From Lasioglossum baleicum (taxonomy: Eukaryota; Arthropoda; Insecta; Hymenoptera; Halictidae), in contig NC_134933.1 in assembly GCF_051020765.1 (NCBI RefSeq), positions 10,327,461-10,391,460 of the forward strand: 64,000 nt of DNA, written 5' to 3'. The notes beneath the pieces were generated by a model. The model did no database searches. It was not told the DNA's origin and worked only from the letters and a program-made list of their open reading frames with translations. Positions 12,923 to 24,670 of this stretch are shown here, one piece after another. A program made the translations under genes and the position numbers. The stretch's first letter is position 1; each line of letters begins with the position of its first letter.

Positions 12923-15870
12923 CTGATCAACTACTACACATTCAAGTATCGCAAAAATGTTTGCACGTTTTTACCGACGTTAGAACTTGCAGCGGTTTTC
13001 GAGGAAAAACGTACCTTTAGTATCTCACTTCCCATAACATGTACAAAAGCTTCGGACTTTAAAATGAGACTGGATTCATTGTTGTGCTATTGTTTATAAC
13101 GAAATGACCAGTTCGTTTGAATTTGTGGCGAGTGTTTCGATGCCTACGAGTTATACGTCCGACGAAGGACTCGCGAAAAGTGAATCGGAGAACAACGAGT
13201 GAGCGAATTCGTACGGGCGATAATGTCTGCGCTTCATCGGCGCATCGTGGCCTACTTTATGCATACGGCGCGAGCCACGTGAAAAAACATACAAAGGACG
13301 AATCGATGCGCTTCTCCTCTCGGCTCCGCTTTGCACCGCTTTGCTCGGCTCCGCTTTGCTCGGATTGCGGATTGACCGGTGGACCGTGCCGCGAGATTTA
13401 TCCGTAGCCCGATAATTTATACAGTGCAAAGGAAACCTGCACGAGGGCCATGGAAAAATGCCAATTGCGATAATTCAGACATCCCAGTCGGTCGACACGC
13501 GTGGGCGGACGAGAGGGTGCAGACGAAGAAGAACAAAGAGAACGAGGGATGAAAGAGGGGAACGCGGGAAACGGTTATAAAGCGGCGGAGAGGGGAGGAA
13601 AGAAAAGAGGCCATCCGGTCAAGGCATTTTGCACAGCGGCGCAAAGTAATGGGGTTACGTTTAATTGTGGTTGTGAAGTACAGGTGTACAATTGTTCGAG
13701 ATGATTATCGTAGAGCTGCACGGCGATACGCGATTGTCTTAATAAGTGGATAGCCGGAATTTTTGTACTGCGATTCTACGAAATTTTTCCGAGATTTGCA
13801 GATTTCATTGTCCATTTTACGTAGTCTGCACAAAAAAGTTTAAAGATCATTTCGAGATATATCCTTACTCGAAAATGGTGCAATTTCGAACGGCTGTAAA
13901 AACATGAACAAATTATTTTCGGGAATGAATCCACCACGAGTCTCACGATTGATTAAAACTTCCCCTTTGCAACGAAACCTTAAAAAGTGATGTACGATTC
14001 TTTATTTTTGCTGTTTTATAGACTAATAATGAAGAACATGTTTGATCATGAGCATATGAGACCATTTTTTATTGCGATCGCGAACTCAGGCGTGCTCCTG
14101 GCGGCTGCGCGAAAGTTTTCGAGTGTTGAATAATTGATGGACACCTCGCGACGCGTTGGAATCGATCAAGCGAATCGCGCAATCAACTTCTTCCAGTGAT
14201 TAGGTCGCGCGCCGTTTTGTTCGTCGTCATTGTATCGCTGTTCGGCAATAAATACGCGATCGTGGCTCGCTAATGAATCTGGGACCGTAGCCCCGGAGAA
14301 TTTACAATGACAGCGGAGTTTGTTGATTGCGGCTGGATTCCTACCCGATAATTATTAATTACGCCTGTCGTCGGTTTAAGTATAAAATTTATATGCGCAA
14401 CATTACCGACGACCAACCCAGGAATGACCTAATTGTGTAAATGATCACGCGCGCAAGACAGAATCTCGAATTGGAATTCGGCGTATTCGTTTTGCCCAGT
14501 GATCGACCGTCGCAATTAGTTTCGCGAGGATTTTTATAATTTATTAACGATAATAATCGATGGTTACGCGAACGGTACTGTTACTAGCATTTGCATAACG
14601 AGCTCCCTGTATAATTTAACGTTAATTACCAGAGAGGATCCGTGTTTATTGTGTATACAGATCATCCGATTAATTTGGCGATATTATTAATGCCAAATTA
14701 AATTACGACAGACGCACCCAGATTAATCATCTATTCGCATTCACGCGTCCCGAATAAAACCTGACGGGCTATTACGGAATCGCTAGGTGAATTTTCAATG
14801 GACTTCTCGGGATCAATCGAATTTTCGAGTTCGTCGTACCTGTTCGGTATTTTCCGATTCCAGTTGAATTTCGAAGCTGTGCTCGCTGTTACAGCGTTTT
14901 GATTATAGTTCGCTGGAAGTTTGCTATCACGATGGAGTACAGAAATATTAAAATAGGAAACTATGTACGCGTCAAGCAATTATTCTGCTGCAGTTCGCTA
15001 TTCGTAATTTAGAGGGTTTCTGTAATTTAATAACTCGGTGGCAATCTGTAACGTTTAACGAGCTACCGCTGCACAACTTGGACAAAATGGACTCCGAAAC
15101 ACCGAGTTCATCTAATGTTTGTGTGAGCTGTTCTTTCTTATCCTGAATGACCTAACTCTCGCATTCACAACCATAACAAGTGTCGACCACGTTGTAGCTC
15201 ACGAAAATGAAATCGTACGAGTGTGGCGAACAGCTATTATGCGAATCAGCGTACACCACAGAGTATTGTAGCACAGAACAACGTGTGGGCTGAAAAATAA
15301 AATTTGCCAAACCGTAAAAATTCGAAGCGGCATCGGAGCCAGGTTAATTATTCTTTCGCGACATGATTCTCTTACGCGTTGACCACGGCGGCAATAAAGG
15401 GGTAGCAATGTACCCTATTATAGCAATTAATTTCCGTGCGCAATTCCACGGTGTTTAACGAGGTCCGAGTTCGGATAATTATCAGCATGATGCGTGGGTA
15501 AAATTAAGGAGAAGCTTTTTCTGGGTTAATACACGGGGCCGGCTGTCAACTTTTTTCTAATTTCTGCGGTCGTTGAACCGGCGCTGCGCCGCGGCATACA
15601 TAATAATTTTTCTGAAAACCGCGGACTGCGTTCTCTCTCTCTTCTCTCTTGCGCGGGTGCGGTTCACGACGACCGACACACAGGGCATCGTCCAACTGGG
15701 AATAAAAGTGGCACCATTGAAATTCAAATTAATGCCGAGCTTAATGACGCTTATAGGGACTCAAGAGCCGGATATGCGAGGGTGGAAGTCGCGTAACGAT
15801 TCGACGAAAGCCAGGGAAAACATTAGTCGCTGCTGTGATCGATGGCAACCACCACCACCACCACCACTAA
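12923..15870. other. intergenic stretch, no gene seen
   Basis: A short CGGCTCCGCTTTGC repeat lies at 13320-13370. A CCA triplet run (about 15849-15868) sits near the right end. The 14100-14600 part alternates AT-rich and CpG-rich blocks. No gene is supported. Confidence 0.45.
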
Positions 15871-15874
15871 ATAC

Positions 15875-16082
15875 AGTGGCTGTGGAAAGTATTCGTACAC
15901 CTTTTAAAAACTAATAACTTTTTCAAAATTGGACTCATCTGCTTGGGTTAATTTGAGACGTTAGAAGAATTAATCGCAATTGCAATGGAAAAAGTAAAGA
16001 ACACGATTTTAAAATTTTTTTATCTGTGCCTGCAATGAAAATTAAAAACATGTATTTTGTAAATCTAAGTTGTAAAAACATG
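15875..16082 (+). mobile_element. one-ended Tc1-like transposon relic
   Basis: CAGTGGCTGTGGAAAGTATT begins at about 15875 and resembles the CAGTGGC...AAAGTATT termini of Tc1-like elements. No inverted partner is seen; the relic may be cut off by the element at 16085. Confidence 0.4.
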
Positions 16083-16084
16083 TA

Positions 16085-17038
16085 CAGGGTGTACAAACAG
16101 TAATGGTCATCCGTTCTAGGGGCGAATCTACACCTCTGGATCGGTAGATATTTGTAATAAAAACTTGCCGCAAAATTGTTTATGACGAAGAAAATTGCTG
16201 GTAAAGTTGCTGGCGGCGGTTTAGTATAGTGACAACGACTGCGGTGGTGGGTGTTAAGCGCGTATGGTGAGGGGGGAGGAGGGTAATACGAAACCGAAAG
16301 AATTATTTTGCGGAAATGAACGGTTACCGAGATATTCGCAAAAAACTATAATTATTTAAAGGGGTAATCCTCTCCGATTTTGATGAAATTTAAATATGTT
16401 ATATAGTTACACATTTTGAACAACTTTTTCAGTTGCAAAAATGTCGCCCGTGGCTTTGTTTAGGAGTTATTAACGAAAAACACGGATCAATCAGCGACGC
16501 CACGCTAAGCGGGACTTGTCACTCGACTCCATTCGCTGTAGCCGCGGTGGTTGGACCGTGTTTTTTCGTTAATAACATCTTAACCTAACCCGAACCCTAA
16601 CCTAACGCCATTTTTGCAAAGGAAAATATCGCTTCAATAGATCTCAGAAACCTCTCATTTTCGGATTTTGAAGGAATTTTAAGGCACCCTGTATATTTTT
16701 TCTGTGAGACTATTCCTGGATTTTCGTATGCGTGGTCGGGCCGGCCTGACGGCCGACCCTCTCCGCCCCCCACCTCCTAACCCTAACTAATTCTGATACG
16801 TCAGATCCCGATGCAGTAGCAGTAGCAGTTTTTTGCGGTTATCACGGTAACCGTTCATTTCCGCAAAATAATTCTTTTGGTTTCGTATTACCCTCCTCCC
16901 CCCTCACCATACGCGCCTGACACCCACTACCACAAGCGTTGTCACTATACGAAACTTCTGCCAAGATCCGCAGTCTAATAATGTAGGATTAATAATATTC
17001 TTATGTTATATTCTTACCATTACTTTTTATACAACCTG
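16085..17038. mobile_element. CAGGGTGTAC composite foldback element, 954 bp
   Basis: The left terminus CAGGGTGTACAAACAGTAAT pairs with the inverted right terminus (ACTTTTTATACAACCTG), flanked by TA on both sides. Inner arms 16205-16345 and 16825-16965 are inverted copies, with matching GGTGAGGGGGGAGGAGGGTA and AATTATTTTGCGGAAATGAA blocks. The middle (about 16360-16691) holds another CAGGGTG-type piece, ending CACCCTG|TATA at 16685-16695, whose AGGAGTTATTAACGAAAAAC block is shared with 43400-43672. Degenerate CCTAA motifs occur at 16577-16612. Confidence 0.75.
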
Positions 17039-17101
17039 TACAAAGTTAAATTTCCCGTTCACGAAAAACTGGCTTTGAACTGCTACGATCGAAGAATTAG
17101 A

Positions 17102-17295
17102 TAGTAATGAATAGTGGATGTTCATGCAAAATAAAAATTTTCTACCTGAATTGCAACAAACTGCAATGCAATTCAAATTGATTTGAATTTATCTCAAAAT
17201 AATATAACAGTATTTTAAAATTTTTCGAATGTTTTTACTATTTTCAATTACACCTACTTTGTCATAAACGCATAAAAACCACAGTCTAGTAATGA
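17102..17295 (+). mobile_element. GACTGCGGAT-family MITE with 9-bp flanking direct repeat
   Basis: The element 17111-17286 is flanked by TAGTAATGA on both sides (17102-17110 and 17287-17295). Left end ATAGTGGATGTTCATGCAAA; right end GCATAAAAACCACAGTC. Internal blocks are AACAAACTGCAATG, AATAATATAACAGTATT and TTACACCTACTTTGTCATAA. A true 8-bp duplication with one chance match would suggest hAT, and 9 bp a Mutator-like element. Confidence 0.8.
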
Positions 17296-20200
17296 GACTA
17301 AGAAATATCGTTCGTTATAAATAATAAAGCACGAATGAAAGTTTGTTATCGCGGCGTTAACGTTGTAATAATCCTCGAAATTAGTTCGAGTGGAGGCTAG
17401 TTAACTCTTGCAACCTTTTCTTGAGTAATTGCACCGCGAGAGTCCTCCGTCTCTGGGAATAATAAATGATTCAGTCTGCAGTTTAATTGCCTCCGTTCTC
17501 GTTGAACAGAGTTCATACGTAGTTCGCGAGTAAGAACAGTGAAGAGTGGGAGAGATCCCATGACGCAATAGTCGTTTCGTTCGGATCGAGAAAGTTCTAG
17601 AAGAATCTTTTCGATCGACGATGAAAAGTTCGGACGCGTTTCGTTTCCTAATCTGAAAATTGCAGTTAAATTGTCTCGAATGCATGGTGAATTGTGAACT
17701 CCCTCATGATGATAACATTCTGTTTTTAGTGGACTCTAGAGCTTCGTAAACCCAAAGTTCGATGAATACAGAACGTTTCCTCTCTCTTGACATCAAGATA
17801 TCAAATAAAATTGTCAAACCTGCTTCTCGAGAGAGAAGCGAAGTCTTATTTATTTTTCTCTTGTATAAATCGTTGGAAAAGAGGGTCCAACAAATCAGAT
17901 GCTGGTTGTACAGTAACCGCATATTCTAGTATTCCCACTAGGTCCTCCGAGTCGGAAGTTCTGACGTCCAAACCAAATCCAATTCTAGTCCATTCAGGTA
18001 CCAAATATAAATTTTGTTTCATATTCCAGCATGTGGTTGCTTATTCGATTTGTTGCCCAGACTCATTATGTAAATGTGTGTTGGTACAATTTTGCCGTTT
18101 CCTTTATTATGAAAGTATGATCTCCTTTATTAAGAATTCAGGAACACCGATGTATTACTGAAAAAACGTTTTTAAAAATCGTCGTCTGTAAAGATCACGT
18201 TTATAAGAGTGGTGGAAAGATTCTCAATTATTTGGCTTGCTGTTAGAGAACACTCGAAGCTAATGTGTTTGCTAGTGTTTGCTAGTGTTTGCTACTTATC
18301 ACCGGAGCAAACGGAGAAACACAACATTGTGTATAAGAGGGCCATACAGGTTGGTCCTCGCATCCATCGCAGCCGTGTTTCCCAGGGTCGCAAACACAGT
18401 CGATCCAGGATTTCAATTTCGTTGACTCCATTAAGTTGGTCGTTGGCGGCATGGCAGCAGCTTGACGTTTCGGTTCCTCGAGGAAAATTTCTCGGCAGGA
18501 AGGCTCGTAATGGGTTGCCCGTTGTTTGCGAGTCGCTTTCGTTTGCCGAGTCATTGCCGGGATGTTGGAACGGAAAGGAAAACATTCCGCAGCTCCCCGA
18601 AGACTCATGGAAACCCCGACGACCGTTCTTATTTCGCTGCGTGCTCGCACAAGCCACGATTTTCCCGTCCAAAATCTGCCCAAACTACGTTTCCACAAAG
18701 TTCAATCCTGAAACATCCACACAAATCCCAGTTCGTATCTTTTAACGCCAAATGTACCGAACTATAAAAGTAACAGGCACGTGTTGTCTTATAAAAATGA
18801 CAAAATTTAATTTATTAGGTCGTTAGAGATGGTATTGCTTCTATTTGTTCGTTATGTCGTGAAAGAAAAGTCATATGACTCAATTTTTTGCTTATAAAAA
18901 ACAGAAATTCTACGAGAATGGGATCTTTAAATTATCTGAAAAATCGCAAAAGATTATACAACAAAATGTCATAAAACTTATTACACGATAAATTACTAAC
19001 TTACTATATGGCAAAGAAATTGGTTTTCATTTTCTCTTGAGAAAAGCGAAATGACTTTCCGAACGACCTAATATTTTGACTTCGCGTGGTTGTTATTTTA
19101 ATATGGTGTTCTGAACAACATACTTGTTAAATCAATTCGTATGGGAGCATCTTTCTAACTTCAATAATTGTAAAATAAAAAATCTAGAACCGGTCCTTTA
19201 TACCTCAGTAATTAGTATCAAATGTGAAGAATAAAGAATTTTATTTTTATTCTTATCGGGTTTTCATCGTCCGATACGGTGGAAAAAATTTCACGCTGCA
19301 CGTAGGAAGTAAGTGAAGTTAATAAGCGCGAACATGAAGCAATATGATATATTGTACAAAGAGAAAAGCGACCTCGGAAAAATTCTACAGAATCAGTATT
19401 AATCTGGACGCATCTCGCGATCGTTCCCATTGTGGAACCCGGGGCAGCCTCGGCTGACGCCGAAACATTTTTCCGCGAGTTTTCATACAGAGGAACCTTC
19501 ATTAAACATTCCTACGCAGCGTGTATTTTAATAACAAGTTCCGAGGTTCGCCGGGGCGCGGCCCGCGCGCTTATTAAACGTAACACGGCCAACTCCGTGT
19601 CTAAGGAAAACGAAACGCTGAAGAAACGCAACCACCGATAATAGTTCTTTAACATCTTAAACGGTTCCAGAAATAGAGAACTTCTTCATTAAATTAGCGG
19701 AGTGATTGCTATTATATCCATTTTGTGAAAATTTGTAAAATCTTTCTCAGGAACCAATTTCCTTTTTCGTTACCAATTAAGTATTATTTTAGATAATGAA
19801 AACTTTCTAAAAAATTGCACAAAATTATACAAAACCTTGGACAGTATACAGATAATTACGCGCTACAGTAATAGCCTTGCTAATTGCTTTTCGTCACAGC
19901 AAACGAATAAATAAAAAATCTTTTTGATTCAACCAATTACGATTCAACCAGCTATTTTAGATAGCAGTACTTATTACACTCTGTATATCGGAATGCCCGA
20001 GGTCGTCGCGGACGTTTTCGTCGCGAAATTCAGATGGCTCAGGTATTTGTTTTTCGTTCGGCGACATTGAGACGTCGCGCGTCGCTTCTTCCGGCTGTTT
20101 TTATGTCGGTCAGTGGGATTATTTAAGCGGAGCCGTGTCCGCGACAGGATTCGACCAGCCCCACCATTGACCTTCATCGTGCTGAACCGGACACGTATTA

Positions 20201-22350
20201 CCGAAACAACGCTTAAACCTCGTCCAGTTTCAGTTGTTAAACTTTGAACCGCACTCGCCTAGCTTTCAGCGGCGTGTTTGTACAGAGTGGACGCGGGCTG
20301 CAAAGCCGCGAAACACTCGCGCGCCCCTATGCCACCCCACAACCCCCCAACGAAAGTCGGTTTGCGGGAAATTACGGGGATGGGGTTGATTCCGGTGACC
20401 GATTGTTGCCGGGCTAAGTCGATAATTGTCCCGCGGAACGTTTCGGACATTTACCGGGACCGGACAACTCAGTTTTATTGCTGTTTATTAGTTTGAACGG
20501 CAGATTTACGGATTTTCTGCGGGGTAACATGTGAAGTTCATTTAAGCAGGAGAGTTTTACTAGGCCACGTGTCTATGTCATTTTCGAACCGTCCCTCTGC
20601 CTGCTAGAATAATCCAGCTAGAGTAATTAAAATTTTTGTATAGATATGTGTCTGTTCATTTTCGAAGAAGATTAAAATTTTTCTATGTAGCCGAATTTCA
20701 TATTCGAAGCGTACTATATTGTATTCGGAGCTTGTCAAAAAATTTAATAGACCGGTCTCGTTTCTGTTTCACTTTTTTCGATAAATTGGTCCAGCACTAC
20801 ACATCGCAGTGTCTATTCCTAAAAAAAAAAAAATTAGCCCGGAGCGAGGGGGACGAAAAATATCGCGGTGGTCGACACAATTTCGTTGAAAATCGGCGAC
20901 ACCAAATTTCCCGGCGGCGGCTAGCTAACGGTTGGCGTATATCCCGAAAATATTTTTAATTATTCGAACTGAATTTTACCATCCTTCCGGTCTTCCTCTG
21001 GCCATTATCAATACCAGCAAATCCGGCCGATTCCATCGCAGAGAGAGAGAGATAGAGAGAGAAGGGGGTTGTGCACGTGCGTCGAGATTAAACTGCCGCT
21101 CGTCAAATAGATCGAACACAATTAAAAAAATTGAATTTCGAGGCCGCTCCCGCGAAACTTACAGGAACGAAGCCCGTGGACCGTGGACCGTTCGAATTCG
21201 GTTATATTTCCTCTGTTCGGCAGCCGTAGCCGTCGCTTTTTCGATTCGCTCCCTTCCGGAACGTGAAACGAAAAAATCAAGCGCGCGCCTCGGACTGGAC
21301 AGGCTTTATTATTTAATAAAATCCGTCACCCGGCCCGTGACAATTCGGCCAGTCGTTCGACGTGCACGGGAATATCGACGATCGCCACGGACCGGGATCT
21401 TTTGTTTCAATTCGACGTCCCTTCGCACCCAAACTCGCTCTCAAAAAGACAAATTTGAGCGGAAGCCAGCCCCACCCTTGCCAACTTGTAATTTCATCGC
21501 GAAAAAAACATGGTGCACCAGAATACCAAATTATGGTGTGAGTGTCGCAAAAGTGCACAGACAATTTTTATTCTGTGAAAGAGATCGAATTTGGATCTCG
21601 ATCTAGATGTTTGCACAATTTTTCAAACGATAACATACATTTTTGGCTGAGGAATTGGTGTCGCACTTGAACCTTGAAACAATGCTAAATCATTTTCCGT
21701 AGGAAACAAAGAATTTCCAGCCCACAGCGCTATAGAGGGCTGGATGTATTTTTGAGAGGATTTCCTGTTGCACAGCGTTTGATAAAATCGTCACGGTTCA
21801 TTTGTGTCGGACGCGGCTGGAAGGTTGAGAGATATCGGGCACTTAGCGACTCTCGCTTCGCTGCTATTAGGCTAGGATCGCGCTCGGACGACGTAGCGTC
21901 GTTTAAACGTCGAATTATCCAACCGAGTCGCGTTCCACGACTGTTAATCGACGATGAACCCGAAAGCATTGCCGGCGTAATCAATTAGAAACAGTACGAT
22001 ACGGAGAATCGAGCTCCACGTCCGACCGTATCGTTTCTCCCCCCGAATTGATTGAACCTTTTGTTTTTCGCGCACCGATGGAATTTTGTAGGGAGATAAT
22101 AGGACGACTGGCTCGCGTGGAAATATCGGCAAAATGTTTCGCGCTGTGCTTCCAACAATACCTTGGGGAAACTTTCGCAGGAATTACATGTAATTAAGCA
22201 CCGACAAAGCTTCTCTTTTATGTTAAATACTCATCCTGTGTTGCGATCCATCATGAAATTAATTTCGTTTACATGACTGCCACTTCGCATTGAATTCTTT
22301 TTAATGGTGTAAAAAATGGTAATTTATCAATCTCACAATAATCAGATCTA
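17296..22350. other. intergenic stretch, no gene seen
   Basis: Three copies of GTTTGCTAGT lie at about 18267-18296. The region 18300-18700 is open on both strands (178 codons forward, 138 reverse), and 20932-21606 is a forward frame of 224 codons. That product is Arg/Ser-rich with no domain and overlaps a reverse frame, as expected for CpG-rich chance frames. A poly-A run lies near 20820 and a GA run near 21041. Confidence 0.42.
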
Positions 22351-22867
22351 TTAGGTTGTAAAGAAAGAAATGCAGGATTTAAACCTATGTTTTTAAAGTG
22401 TTATAATTCACATAAAAAACAATTTTATTAAAATTTTATTAAAATGGTTTTAATGTGCGAAGACAATAATATGAAAATTAATTTTGTAGAAAATTTAATA
22501 TTGTTTAATAGTAACATTAAATTATTATGAGAATTGATTTTAATATTATTGAGGGGATGGGATTAAAATTAATTTTCAGAGAATTTAATATAATATAATT
22601 TAATATAATATAATAAAAACACAATGCTGAACTTTGAACTCGTAGAAAAAACTAATGCGAAAATCGCGTTTTGACATCGTGAAATAAAAGTCAAATAATT
22701 TCATAAAAATTTGAATAAAATTAAATATCAGGAGCATAATTAAATAGAGCGTAAAACAAGCTTCAAAATGACATATAACTCATTAAATTAAGGAAAATAT
22801 TTATTCGTATAAAATGGCAATTAAAACAAAGGAACAAAAATCTTGTATTTCTTTCTTTACAACCTAA
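22351..22867. mobile_element. mariner-like MITE, 517 bp
   Basis: Left terminus TTAGGTTGTAAAGAAAGAAA and inverted right terminus TTTCTTTCTTTACAACCTAA match almost perfectly over about 24 bp, flanked by TA (22349-22350 and 22868-22869). The interior is very AT-rich (AATTTAATATAATATAAT repeats near 22590) with no transposase frame, so it is a non-autonomous copy. Confidence 0.88.
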
Positions 22868-24290
22868 TACCAGAAAAATTTTTGATTTTCAATACAACAA
22901 CTTTTAGTATTTTCTCTGTAATTTTAATGAATTGCAATTTTTTTTACAATTTCTTCTTCGCGTCATGTAGTTTACTTGTTCTAATTTCTCGAAAAATATC
23001 CAAGTGGCATGGTCCAATATTAGAAAGTCTGAAGTTTAACAAAAGTCATTTTGATGGCCGCCGATAGTTGCAACGACGCTACGTAATGAGCTGTCCACAC
23101 TGAAACGCGACCGCAACGCACATACACAGGTATAATTTAGCAGCGCAGCACGCGTTGGCGAAACTTCTTGGGCGAACGGCGCCCGCCACAGGCTCGAAAT
23201 TGCGGCGGGTATTACGTATTACATCCCTTTGAAGCTCGATTATCTTGTACGTAATTTCCATCAGTCAGCCACTCGGTCTCGTCGGCCAGCTCCTCGGAGA
23301 ATTACGATTAACTCGAACATCGAGCCAGCGACGGTAACTCAATCGGGACGAACTTCCCGCCGAATCGTCTTAACTAATATCTCTGCCGGGACACATGTAC
23401 CACCCCATAACTCGATATACATCCGTGATCGCGTAGATCAACCCTGCCGGGGAGAACGTTCCGCCCAAGGAGCCCTCCTGACCGTGATTTAAAGACACTG
23501 CCTTCGACCTGCGACGATAGTCTTCGCTTTTCCTCCATCTCCGACCTTTCAGAGTAATATTGGGACACTATTAAAAAGACGATTTGAACTTTTGTGAGAA
23601 GTTAGATCAATTAGTTCGCTACACAACGTGAAAAGAATTTTTGAAAAGAATTGCGAGTTGTCAGAATTGCAGAGAAAATACTAAAAGTAGTATTTGTGTT
23701 TTACTGTTTGTTTGATAGAAAAGATTGATAGATGAAGTTTGTCTGTATCTCGAAAGTGTAAGGAACGTTTAAAAGGCTCCGCCGTCAATGGAGAGTTCAA
23801 GGAATCGCCGATGTCGAACATATTTACTTTTCGCCAGCCGGAAGATGTTTTCGGCGAGATGGTGGAGTCAGTTTGCCGATTTGTCGGGCAGTAAACTCGT
23901 GTCTCTCGTTAGCCAAGTTTATTTAGCGATTCGGGGCCACGGTACGGCGGGTTCGTAAGTTGACTCGTGGTCGCAACTGTGGCACGGAAACTCTTGACTC
24001 GCCGTGGCCGAGGTAATACATGCGGGAACCAAGATTCCCTCATAAAATCTCACAAAGAGAAACCGCAGCTTTGACGAGAGTGAAAACCCACCGAAGTCCG
24101 AAGCTAATCGGGTCAGGAATTACAATTCCCCTTTCGTCAATGGGTCGTTCCGTGCTAAATCAAGATCACTTCTTAAAGTACACGCAAAGTTATTTTAGGT
24201 AAGTACGGTTGTTATTTTAGGTAAGTACAACAAATATTGATGGAGGTTTACATTAAATAAACCGTTTTTATTGTATTTTTTAAAATTTAT
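22868..24290. other. intergenic stretch, no gene seen
   Basis: A CpG-rich block lies at 23080-23500. The string TTATTTTAGGTAAGTAC is directly repeated near 24190-24228. No gene supported. Confidence 0.45.
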
Positions 24291-24293
24291 TGA

Positions 24294-24670
24294 GAAAAAC
24301 GCTAAGATGCTTTTGCCCCGTAAATATTACTACACGGGGCAAATGCGTACTGTCACAGTGGGGTTCGTCGACAACTCATTTCACCGACACTGCTTTCATC
24401 TACACGATTTAATTAATTAACTTTCGTCGACACTATGTTTTCATCGACACATGTGTCCCCTTTCATATTTCAGCATAAAAGTACTTGTTTGTTTAAAAAT
24501 TGATAACTACAAAACTAAACAATATAATTTAATGCAATAAAAAGCATTTTATAGCAGACTTGTTAATCATTCTTGTCTTGCCCCGTAGCACTTGAAACAA
24601 AGTTTGAAAGCATTTTTAACTCTCACAATCAGAGACGCTCTTGCCCCATTTTCGGGGCAAGTGCATAGTA
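24294..24670 (+). repeat. cluster of GCCCCGT hairpins and CGACAC repeats
   Basis: A hairpin with stem TGCCCCGT/ACGGGGCA lies at 24314-24341. A second, stem CTTGCCCC/GGGGCAAG with a short loop, is at 24640-24661. A single CTTGCCCCGT is near 24577. Between them CGTCGACA, CACCGACACT and CATCGACACA recur. The identity is unknown; it could be a decayed transposon or a structured RNA. Confidence 0.5.

Noticed and set aside
16577..16612. CCTAACCC and CCCTAACC words suggesting an interstitial telomere
   Set aside because: Only a few degenerate units occur, inside a transposon-like composite; a true interstitial telomere tract would be longer and more regular.
20932..21606. Forward open frame of 224 codons, the longest in the left part apart from exon 2
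   Set aside because: Arg/Ser/Thr-rich with no domain, signal or splice logic. It lies in CpG-rich DNA where stop codons are scarce, and a reverse frame overlaps it.
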